Below are positions 33,335-40,475 of a stretch of 64,000 nucleotides of DNA, piece after piece. Within the stretch, counting starts at the first letter, position 1. The number at the start of each line of letters is the position of its first letter. The translations under genes were made by a program, and so were the position numbers. The DNA is from Wohlfahrtiimonas larvae_A (GTDB lineage Bacteria; Pseudomonadota; Gammaproteobacteria; Cardiobacteriales; Wohlfahrtiimonadaceae). The notes under the pieces were generated by a model. The model had not been told where the DNA came from. It made no database searches and worked only from the letters and a program-made list of their open reading frames with translations. The DNA lies in assembly GCA_040394195.1 (NCBI GenBank), contig JBEBSR010000003.1:51461-115460 (forward strand), in the 5' to 3' direction.

Positions 33335-35455
33335 ATGTCTTTACATAGTAATCGTAATCAAAAATATCCTGCATTATTGGGTGCATTGAGCACAATAATT
33401 TCTTTGCCTATTGTGTATGCGGAAACACAAGCGGAAGAAATCCATGATTTGCCAGGAATTATAGTTACAGCAACATCATCAGGTAATCCTCAGCCTTCTT
33501 TGGCAAAGCTCCCCATGAGCATCAAAGAAACACCACAATCTGTGACTGTGATCAGTAAAAAAGTTCTGGAACAGCAAAATAGTACAGAACTTGAAGAGGC
33601 AATGAATCATGCAACTGGGATCATTGTTCAGCCATTTGTGTTGTTGACAACAGCTTATTATGCTCGTGGTTTTAAAATTAATTCATTTGAAATTGATGGT
33701 GTGCCTGTTGCAATGGGAGGAATGGCGTCACCACCACAAGATTTATCAAGCTATGAGCAAATTGAAATTTTACGTGGTGCCAATGGTTTATTGCATGGTT
33801 CAGGAAATCCATCTGCCACAATTAACTTTGTACGTAAAAAGCCTTCTCAAGAGTTCAAAGGCAACATTGCATTGAGTGCAGGCAGCTTTGATAATTATCG
33901 TGGTGATATAGATGTACACGGGCCATTGAATAAAGCAGGTACTGTGCGAGGTCGATTATCTGCTGCGTATAATGATCGCGGGTTTCAAGCTGACATTGCA
34001 AAGCAACAAAACAAGATTTTATACGGTATTACAGAATTTGATTTATCACCAACAACATTAGTAACGATTGGTGGAAACTATCAGCGCATAACATCCACGA
34101 CAGATATGGCTGGTGTGCCGATGGATAAAGATGGTAAAAGTTTAAATTTACCACGTTCTACATATCTTAATACCGATTGGAGCAAATTTAACTGGACAGT
34201 TAAACGTGTTTTTGGATCAGTGAAACAAGAGTTGCCTCATGATTGGCTTTTGACATTAAATGGTGAATATCAAAAAACAGATTCATTTTTAAAATATGCG
34301 GGCCTATATGGCGCGATTGATCGTGAAAATGGTGATGGTGCAATGTTAATGGGCGGCGCTCATAAATTCAAAACATATAGTAAAAGTGCAGATCTAAATG
34401 CACAAGGCAGTGTGAATTTATTTGGGCGTGAACATGATCTTTTAATCGGTGCCAGTTATTCTGCTAACAGAAGCATTGATTATAATAGTAATTTAAATAT
34501 GAAAGAGTTATACGCTCCTTTTAATATCTATACTTGGAACCCAAAAGGTATTGCAGATCCTACAATTACACCATTTCAAATAGGTGCTAATAATAAAATT
34601 AGTCAAATGGGTATTTATGGTTTGGGGCGCTTTAAATTAGCAGATCAATTAACATTGATTGCTGGTGGCCGTGTGAGCAAATGGAAACAAGAAGGATTAA
34701 AAGAAACTAATAAATTAGGTACACAATTCACACCATATGGCGGCTTGGTTTGGGATTTCCAAGATAATTGGTCGGCTTATTTAAGCTATGCGGAAGTATT
34801 TGAACCACAAACTTCAACAACATGGGAAGGTTCAACATTGCCACCAGTGAAAGGTAAGAGTTATGAATTAGGAACAAAAGCAACATTGTTTGATGATTCA
34901 TTATTGGTAAGCCTTGCTGTCTTTAATATTGATTTACAAAATAATCCACAAGAAGATCCAAATCATCCTTGTGTTGGTCGAGTATGTTATTACACAAGTG
35001 GTGGTAAAGTTCGCAGCCAAGGCTTTGAAATGGAAGCAGTGGGGAATATTACGCAATATTGGAATATTTCAGCAGGTTATACCTATAGTGATACTAAATA
35101 CAAGCGTGATACAAGTAATGAAGGCAAAAAATACGCTTCATTTAATCCTCGCCATATTTTAAGAGTTTGGACAAACTACGACTTGCCATTTGATCATCGT
35201 CGTTGGTCAATGGGTGCAGGTATTCAAGCACAAAGTGAATTTAGCACTCAATCTGGTGATATAACCATTCGCCAAGGTGGCTATGCAATCACTAATCTTC
35301 GTTTAGGTTATAAAATGGACAAAGATTGGGATGTTGCTTTGAATATTAATAATGTATTTGACCGTAAATATTATCAAAGTCTATTTGGTCCGCAATGGAG
35401 CAATCGCTACGGAAACCGCAGAAACTTTGCAGTTACATTTAGAGCCAATTTCTAA
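33335..35455 (+). CDS. TonB-dependent siderophore receptor (FyuA/FhuE-type)
   Basis: This 706-aa outer-membrane receptor imports a ferric siderophore using TonB energy. The ATG at 33335 has AAGGAG five bases upstream. The signal peptide runs to about residue 31 (ending IVYAET). The TonB box region is DLPGIIVTATS. The plug domain (residues about 50-180) shows MSIKETPQSVTVIS and IEILRGANGLLHGSGNPSATINFVRKKP. The rest is a 22-strand barrel ending in the typical terminal Phe (FAVTFRANF). The GNPSATINFVRKKP signature marks TonB-siderophore (TIGR01783) receptors. It overlaps the next gene's start (TAATG), and a Fur box lies upstream. The ligand is not predictable. Confidence 0.95.
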   Translation: MSLHSNRNQKYPALLGALSTIISLPIVYAETQAEEIHDLPGIIVTATSSGNPQPSLAKLPMSIKETPQSVTVISKKVLEQQNSTELEEAMNHATGIIVQPFVLLTTAYYARGFKINSFEIDGVPVAMGGMASPPQDLSSYEQIEILRGANGLLHGSGNPSATINFVRKKPSQEFKGNIALSAGSFDNYRGDIDVHGPLNKAGTVRGRLSAAYNDRGFQADIAKQQNKILYGITEFDLSPTTLVTIGGNYQRITSTTDMAGVPMDKDGKSLNLPRSTYLNTDWSKFNWTVKRVFGSVKQELPHDWLLTLNGEYQKTDSFLKYAGLYGAIDRENGDGAMLMGGAHKFKTYSKSADLNAQGSVNLFGREHDLLIGASYSANRSIDYNSNLNMKELYAPFNIYTWNPKGIADPTITPFQIGANNKISQMGIYGLGRFKLADQLTLIAGGRVSKWKQEGLKETNKLGTQFTPYGGLVWDFQDNWSAYLSYAEVFEPQTSTTWEGSTLPPVKGKSYELGTKATLFDDSLLVSLAVFNIDLQNNPQEDPNHPCVGRVCYYTSGGKVRSQGFEMEAVGNITQYWNISAGYTYSDTKYKRDTSNEGKKYASFNPRHILRVWTNYDLPFDHRRWSMGAGIQAQSEFSTQSGDITIRQGGYAITNLRLGYKMDKDWDVALNINNVFDRKYYQSLFGPQWSNRYGNRRNFAVTFRANF

Positions 35456-35718
35456 TGTTTAAGCAGTTTATCAAAGCATCAATCATAGTGATTGGTACGT
35501 TATTGAGTGCGATTTTATTTTCAATGTTATTAGCAAAGATTATGCCTAGCCAAGATGCCATTAATCGATTATATGCATCTATTTATTTAGGATTGATTTT
35601 TGGTATAGCTGTGATGATTTGGTCTTGTTTGCCCAAAGAGTTTATGCCCAGATTTTATCGATCATGGGGATGGATCATAATGATTGCGCCAATATTAATT
35701 GTGTGGGGGATAAAATGA
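35455..35718 (+). CDS. Small membrane protein of the siderophore operon, 87 aa
   Basis: Three hydrophobic segments fill most of this 87-residue protein (FIKASIIVIGTLLSAILF, ASIYLGLIFGIAVMIWSCL, and SWGWIIMIAPILIVWG). Similar short proteins (DUF3649/DUF3325 type) are often found between TonB receptors and PepSY proteins in iron loci; assignment to one of these families is tentative. Its ATG overlaps the receptor stop (TAATG) and its stop overlaps the PepSY gene start (ATGA), so all three are translationally coupled. It is probably an inner-membrane helper of unknown action. Confidence 0.75.
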   Translation: MFKQFIKASIIVIGTLLSAILFSMLLAKIMPSQDAINRLYASIYLGLIFGIAVMIWSCLPKEFMPRFYRSWGWIIMIAPILIVWGIK

Positions 35719-37007
35719 CAAATCAATTTCGCCAACGATTATATGAATTGCACCGATCAGTAGGTGCATTTTTTGGGGTAATGCTATTCATTATTTTATG
35801 GAGTGGTATTTGGAGCTTAGTGAACCATAAAATAGATAATTGGTGGCATATTTTCCAAATGACTTCAGAGCAATCGATGATAGAGCCTTTAATCACATTG
35901 CATAAAAATCTTTTTATTGGGTTTCCTGGACGAATCTTTATCAGCTTATTTGGCATTGCATTAGCAGTTATTTCAATTTTAGGGCTTTGGCTACATCAAC
36001 GTAGATTGAAAGATTGGTTTAAGCTGTGTTTGAATAGCCCAACTAAGATTGTAATGGCTGATTCTCATCGGTTATTGGGGTTGTGGGCATTGCCATATTT
36101 GTTGTTTTTTTCTATTACGGGTGCAATCGCAGGTTTGGGTGCATTGGGAACAGTTACTTTATCTAATATTACACATTCAGAATCACCACAAATGGTTTTT
36201 ATGGATTTGATGGGTGAACCGATACCTAAAGCAGCGGGAAGAGTATGGTTAAACTCGCCTAATGTTTCAGCCATTACCATTCAAGATAAAATATTATTTC
36301 CTGATTTTACACCACAAAAAATAACTATTCATAATGAAGGTGATCAAAATGCTTTTGTGGAAATTAGTGGTGTAACACATGGTGTGATTAGCCCAAATAT
36401 CTTTGAAAAGCACGTGTATGCATTGGATGGTGAATTATATAAAACATACAGTGCTGAAAATCGTGGATTTTGGTTACAAAGTTATATTGCCAACCAGCCG
36501 TTGCACTATGGTGAATATGATTGGTTACCTGAGTGGGGTAATTTTTGGTTCTCTGTACATTTAGTGATGGCGACTTTTGCACTTTGGATTACAGGTAGTG
36601 GCTTATATTTATGGATCAATCGTAGTCAAGCACAATGGAAAGCTTGGCAAATATTATGTTGGAAAAAAATTCCGATAGGCATCTTATCAGGATTAATATT
36701 TGCATCCAATGGGCTTTTGTTATGTGGTATTGCTATTTATCTCATTGATATATTTATAAATAATTCTCTGTTATTTTTTGCAATTTGGTTCATAACAGCC
36801 ATTGCAACAGCTTTGTGGATGCATCACATTAGTCGATTTTTCATAATACTTCTTTTAGCCAATGGTTTTGTGTTGATTTTCACTAGTGTGGTGCATCTCT
36901 CTTTATTAATGGTGCAAGGAATATTGATAAATATATCAGTTGATATCGCTTTGCTACTGGTTGGAAGTTTAATGTTAGTTTTTGGCATGAGGAGAAAAAA
37001 TGCGTGA
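35715..37007 (+). CDS. PepSY-associated transmembrane protein (iron-uptake locus)
   Basis: This 430-aa inner-membrane protein belongs to the PepSY_TM family, often annotated as iron-regulated membrane protein. The start at 35715 (MTNQFRQRLYELHRSVG) overlaps the previous stop and has GGGGAT upstream. The LHRSVGAFFGVMLFIILWSG start, LHKNLFIGFPGR, and DSHRLLGLWALPYLLFFSITGA are the repeated His-containing membrane segments of this family. At least six membrane helices surround a periplasmic region of about 130 residues. Some members reduce ferric siderophores in the periplasm or inner membrane using haem bound by the histidines; here that is inference. Confidence 0.88.
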   Translation: MTNQFRQRLYELHRSVGAFFGVMLFIILWSGIWSLVNHKIDNWWHIFQMTSEQSMIEPLITLHKNLFIGFPGRIFISLFGIALAVISILGLWLHQRRLKDWFKLCLNSPTKIVMADSHRLLGLWALPYLLFFSITGAIAGLGALGTVTLSNITHSESPQMVFMDLMGEPIPKAAGRVWLNSPNVSAITIQDKILFPDFTPQKITIHNEGDQNAFVEISGVTHGVISPNIFEKHVYALDGELYKTYSAENRGFWLQSYIANQPLHYGEYDWLPEWGNFWFSVHLVMATFALWITGSGLYLWINRSQAQWKAWQILCWKKIPIGILSGLIFASNGLLLCGIAIYLIDIFINNSLLFFAIWFITAIATALWMHHISRFFIILLLANGFVLIFTSVVHLSLLMVQGILINISVDIALLLVGSLMLVFGMRRKNA

Positions 37008-38217
37008 GTTAATGCATCATTGGAAAATGGTGATCACAATAGGTTTGTTGTATTTATCTCAAGGCATTCCAATGGGGTTGGCTTTTGATGCTTTGCCAAC
37101 GTTATTGAGATCTAATGGTATTTCATTGGAGGCTTTGGCATTTGCGCCATTGGTTGGTATTCCTTGGGTAATTAAATTTTTATGGGCGCCAGTCGTTGAT
37201 AATTATTGGCTTCCTCAATTAGGGCGTAGAAGAAGTTGGATCATTCCTATGCAAATGATAGTGAGTATTGCATTATTGTTATTATCAATTTTGACAATTA
37301 ATAGCCAGACAGCTTTAGCAATAGTATTAATTTTAGCTATCGCATCATTAATGAGTGCAACACAAGATATCGCAACAGATGGGTTAGCAGCTGAATTTTT
37401 CCAAGGCAATATGTTAGCTAAGATCAATGCAATCCAAATTACTGGTGTTTTTAGTGGGTTCTTCATAGGTGGTGCTGGTAGTTTATTATTATCAGGTGTT
37501 TTTGGGCAATCAATCGCTTTTTTTATCATGATGTTATTTCCTATCATGAGTTTGTTGGCAGTAATTTTTCTTCTACCTAAAGATGCAAAACTATTAGAGA
37601 TGAAAAGGGCAGAAAACCCGACAAAAGCTAGTTTATTAAATATGATTAAGCGTTCCCCAGCAGTTACTTTATTAGCATTGGCAGTTTTATCAGCTGTAAC
37701 AGCAGTATCTGGTACAGGTATTTCTAAATTATTCTTAAACGATAATGGTTGGGCGATTGAGCATATTGGTCAATTAGGGATCAGCGGTGGCATTATCACA
37801 ATTGTTTTAGGTTGCGGTGGCGGTGTAATTTTAATTCAAAAGTTTGGATTATGGTCAACATTCATTACAGGATTGATTTCAGGTTGTTTAGCTGCATTGC
37901 TTTGGTTTACACAAAGCCACGGATGGGTTGAATTGAATATCATTGTGGTAATCATTAGTACATTATTAAGCTCAATTGCAACAGGATTAACTTCAGTGGT
38001 GATGTTAACTATGGGTATGTCATTTGCTGCTAAAGGTGAGCAAGCGGGCACAGATATTACTGCTATACAAAGTGCTAGAGATTTGGGTGAATTAATTGCA
38101 TCATCATTTCTAATTGGATTAGTTGCAAAGATAGGTTATGACTATAGTTTCTTATTAGGTGCCATGCTTGCTATTGTTGCGATTATATTGGTGTGGAAAT
38201 TATCTAAAGAGGCATAA
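37000..38217 (+). CDS. MFS transporter, RhtX/FptX/YbtX-like (siderophore)
   Basis: This 405-aa major facilitator has twelve predicted helices and the AmpG/RhtX layout. LYLSQGIPMGLAFDALPTLL at the N-terminus and LVGIPWVIKFLWAPVVDNYW with LGRRRSWI after helix 2 are typical of the RhtX/FptX siderophore importers. Relatives carry whole ferric siderophore or free siderophore across the inner membrane as a single-protein alternative to ABC import. The start overlaps the PepSY gene by eight bases. It closes the rightward operon. Having both an ABC pair and an MFS carrier parallels ybtPQ and ybtX. Confidence 0.88.
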   Translation: MRELMHHWKMVITIGLLYLSQGIPMGLAFDALPTLLRSNGISLEALAFAPLVGIPWVIKFLWAPVVDNYWLPQLGRRRSWIIPMQMIVSIALLLLSILTINSQTALAIVLILAIASLMSATQDIATDGLAAEFFQGNMLAKINAIQITGVFSGFFIGGAGSLLLSGVFGQSIAFFIMMLFPIMSLLAVIFLLPKDAKLLEMKRAENPTKASLLNMIKRSPAVTLLALAVLSAVTAVSGTGISKLFLNDNGWAIEHIGQLGISGGIITIVLGCGGGVILIQKFGLWSTFITGLISGCLAALLWFTQSHGWVELNIIVVIISTLLSSIATGLTSVVMLTMGMSFAAKGEQAGTDITAIQSARDLGELIASSFLIGLVAKIGYDYSFLLGAMLAIVAIILVWKLSKEA

Positions 38218-38412
38218 TCGAATGAAAACTATTTGTTTTGAAGTTAAGTTATTATTTAACAAATAGATTTTTACTTGGCGGTTGATTGTAAGTCTTTATT
38301 TAGAAAAATATATTGTACTATTAAGATATGTTATTAATACATGGTATTGTTAGTTGATATGAATCATTGTTTTTAATTTTTGGTTTGTGTGTTCCATTTT
38401 GGCATAGTAAAG

Positions 38413-38489
38413 TGCGTACCACTAGAGGAATCTAGTAATACAATTATAATTCATCTATATCATTTACCCCATTAAGTTGGGGTTTTTTT
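38413..38489 (+). ncRNA. Candidate small RNA
   Basis: A weak promoter (TTGGTT 38380-38385, 17-base spacer, CATAGT 38403-38408) precedes a hairpin ACTAGA-GGAA-TCTAGT (38421-38436). After an AT-rich single-stranded stretch comes a terminator ACCCCA/TGGGGT with seven T residues (38466-38489). The unit is about 75 bases and contains no reading frame. It could instead be a leader or a stray terminator of the siderophore operon. Confidence 0.35.
38466..38489 (+). terminator. Strong intrinsic terminator
   Basis: Six-bp stem ACCCCA/TGGGGT, six-base loop and seven T residues, about 250 bases after the MFS stop. It ends either the siderophore operon or the candidate small RNA. Confidence 0.85.
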
Positions 38490-38584
38490 ATAATTAAAAA
38501 TTATTATGGTTTTAATTAAACATATCATTAAGAATTTGGTATAAGAGTACTTTATTCTAATAATAATCACTTTGAGGAGAGAAT

Positions 38585-39166
38585 ATGAGTAAGCGCATTT
38601 TGTCTATTACATTACTAACAACGCTAGTTATCGCAGGATGTAGTTCAACAGGTGATGCTGGTTTTGTAAGTGCTTTGAATAAATTCGCAAATGTTCTCGA
38701 AGGTGCAACACCATTCATTCAAGAATCAGAAGCTTGGGAGCAATATAGTATCGATAAAACTAAGCAGGGTGTTGTATATAAGGCAGCAAGCGATGCTGAT
38801 GAGCAATTTGTCACTAGAAAAATGAATACTGAATATGCTGCCGCTATTGACCGTTTATCAAGACCATTTGCATTAAATGACCAAGCAAAAAAAGAATTGA
38901 ATGATGCAGGTAAAGATTACCAATTTAAGTATAATAAAATCATCGCTGTTCAAGACAAAAACTCTTCTAATGTTATTGGTTATTGTGTGAATTATGATGC
39001 AAGACGAATAGAAAATGGTCAATTAACACCATTAGATGCACAAGGAAATGTGCAAAAGAGCTTCATCTATGTTGCTAAGGATAGACCAATTTCAGTTGCA
39101 ACAGTTGGAAATGATTTTACTAAGCTAATGTGTGGTACTAGTTTTTTTAATCAATATAAAGGTTAA
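38585..39166 (+). CDS. Hypothetical lipoprotein, 193 aa
   Basis: The N-terminus MSKRILSITLLTTLVIAGCSS has a clear lipobox (IAGC), so the protein should be lipidated at Cys19 and anchored in a membrane facing the periplasm. GAGGAGA lies close before the ATG. The mature part starts with a short helix region (FVSALNKFANVLEGATPF). It continues with a mixed domain with two cysteines (IGYCVNYD and KLMCGTSF) likely to form a disulfide. I know no family for it. It stands alone between the siderophore locus and small orphan genes and ends at a hairpin. Confidence 0.75.
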   Translation: MSKRILSITLLTTLVIAGCSSTGDAGFVSALNKFANVLEGATPFIQESEAWEQYSIDKTKQGVVYKAASDADEQFVTRKMNTEYAAAIDRLSRPFALNDQAKKELNDAGKDYQFKYNKIIAVQDKNSSNVIGYCVNYDARRIENGQLTPLDAQGNVQKSFIYVAKDRPISVATVGNDFTKLMCGTSFFNQYKG

Positions 39167-39191
39167 AATGATGTATTGAGTGATAGATAAT

Positions 39192-39220
39192 AACAAACCT
39201 CCATTTTTTGGAGGTTTGTT
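39192..39220. terminator. Terminator after the 193-aa lipoprotein gene
   Basis: A perfect 11-bp stem AACAAACCTCC/GGAGGTTTGTT with loop ATTTTTT lies between convergent genes. Flanks are A/T-rich but the T tract is interrupted (TTTGTTATT). Confidence 0.75.
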
Positions 39221-39243
39221 ATTGAAACTATTTTAAAGATAAT

Positions 39244-39465
39244 CTACCAACCTTTTTTTAAGGATTCTTTAAGGCTTGTAATATTCGCTTCGATTCTTTC
39301 AATGCCTTTGATGAGTTCTTCTTCTTGAACTTCAAAGCTGTTATTGCAAGTACCGCAGAAAACAATACGGTCATCTTTAAGTTTTTTAATGGATTCTGGA
39401 ACGATTCTAGAGCACTTAGGGCACTTAATGTTAATGGAATGTGTTTCTAAATCTAAGTTACTCAT
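39244..39465 (-). CDS. Small zinc-ribbon protein, 73 aa
   Basis: Two CxxC knuckles, CPKC at residues 15-18 and CGTC at 37-40, should bind one zinc ion. A helical acidic tail (VQEEELIKGIERIEANITSLKESL) that may form a coiled coil follows. AAGGAAAA precedes the ATG. Such ribbon-plus-helix proteins often bind nucleic acid or a partner protein, but there is no specific match. It is in the same orientation as the 138-aa gene upstream with an 89-base gap. Confidence 0.65.
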   Translation of the reverse strand: MSNLDLETHSINIKCPKCSRIVPESIKKLKDDRIVFCGTCNNSFEVQEEELIKGIERIEANITSLKESLKKGW

Positions 39466-39554
39466 TAATTTTCCTTTTTTTACTTTATTAACTACTGATG
39501 GGAATTTAGGTTAGTACATTAACAGAATATGTGGTGAAACTTGTACATTTTTTA

Positions 39555-39971
39555 TTAAGCCCTTAAATCACAAAGTGATGGCGCTATCATTTCTTTCCCA
39601 TGGTAAGAATATGTAGCTCTCAGACAAGATCTTCTTTCGGTGTTATATGTATCCCGCCCAGTGAATCGCATTTTGATCATAATCTCTTGTTTTTGCTCAT
39701 TTCTAAAATATATGGTCTCAATATGCTTATAAGAAATGGGGAAATCTAACAAATCTGTTGCAGCTTTGCGTAGCTGGAGATGTTCTTTGCTGATAGGATC
39801 AAATTGTTGTGCAATACTTTGAATTATTGTATGTTTTTTCTTAAATACTTTTTGTTTAGTGACTTTTTTATTTTCATAGAAAAAGATCACTGACCAAATG
39901 AGTGATAAGAAAATTATGCAAAAAATTGTGACGGGAAAATATGTGAGAGAGGATGTTTTTTTACGAACCAT
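39555..39971 (-). CDS. Hypothetical single-pass membrane protein, 138 aa
   Basis: The N-terminus is basic (MVRKKTSS), followed by one hydrophobic helix (YFPVTIFCIIFLSLIWSVIFF) at residues about 11-31. A Lys-rich linker and a C-terminal domain of about 85 residues follow, probably periplasmic. That domain has two cysteines (RRSCLRA and SLCDLRA) and a strand pattern around IMIKMRFTGRDTYNTE. The positive-inside rule puts the N-terminus in the cytosol. No family is recognised and the ribosome-binding site is weak. It is divergent from the 72-aa gene at 40170. Confidence 0.55.
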   Translation of the reverse strand: MVRKKTSSLTYFPVTIFCIIFLSLIWSVIFFYENKKVTKQKVFKKKHTIIQSIAQQFDPISKEHLQLRKAATDLLDFPISYKHIETIYFRNEQKQEIMIKMRFTGRDTYNTERRSCLRATYSYHGKEMIAPSLCDLRA

Positions 39972-40169
39972 AGCTTAGTGTATGACAAAAATATCAAGAT
40001 ATATTAAGTTTTACATAGTTATGCTGTCAATAGAAAAGTAATAGATATTGTTTATCTATTGTGATTATCATCAATGAAATATGTTAGCTTTTCATTTAGG
40101 ATGCTAATCAAAATACAATAAAACGAATAAAAAACATTACATTAATGAAGACATAATAAAGAGGCAAAA

Positions 40170-40388
40170 ATGGCTGATAAATATATTTTGATAAGTTTTG
40201 CAACTAATGTGGGTCGTAGTCGAAAGCTGATTTCATTAGAAAATATCACAGAGGTTTCCGAGCTACCCAACAATGGCGGTATTTCAATTAAAACAAGCAT
40301 GACAAGTTTTAGTGTTAAGAAAAGCACACTGGATGAATTTATGAGTTTTCTAGTCAGTGATCAGAAGATCTTTAATGCTATGGATTAA
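40170..40388 (+). CDS. Small hypothetical protein, 72 aa
   Basis: A short soluble protein behind a good ribosome-binding site (AGAGGCAAAA before the ATG). It begins MADKYILISFATNVGRSRKLISLEN. The pattern suggests a small alpha/beta unit with three strands and a C-terminal helix (STLDEFMSFLVSD). No cysteine and no membrane segment. It lies 87 bases before the lysine decarboxylase gene in the same direction but is separated from it by a palindrome. No function can be assigned. Confidence 0.55.
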   Translation: MADKYILISFATNVGRSRKLISLENITEVSELPNNGGISIKTSMTSFSVKKSTLDEFMSFLVSDQKIFNAMD

Positions 40389-40408
40389 TCTTATTGATGT
40401 ATAGTCGA

Positions 40409-40425
40409 AACTTAGTTTCTAAGTT
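40409..40425. promoter_or_regulatory. Palindrome upstream of cadA
   Basis: AACTTAGTTTCTAAGTT is a perfect 7-3-7 inverted repeat located 50 bases before the cadA start. It could be an operator for an acid- or lysine-responsive regulator or a small hairpin. No regulator is identified in the window. Confidence 0.4.
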
Positions 40426-40475
40426 ATGGTATTCAAACTTTTGGCACCTTATATTGATGGGAGATTATACATTTA

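Larger units (their letters stand above)
38218..38584. other. Intergenic region with a candidate small RNA
   Basis: 367 bases without a protein gene. No terminator for the MFS gene is clear. The second half holds a possible promoter, a GGAA-capped hairpin and a strong terminator (see the ncRNA entry). The first half is plain AT-rich sequence in which I see nothing specific. Confidence 0.4.
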
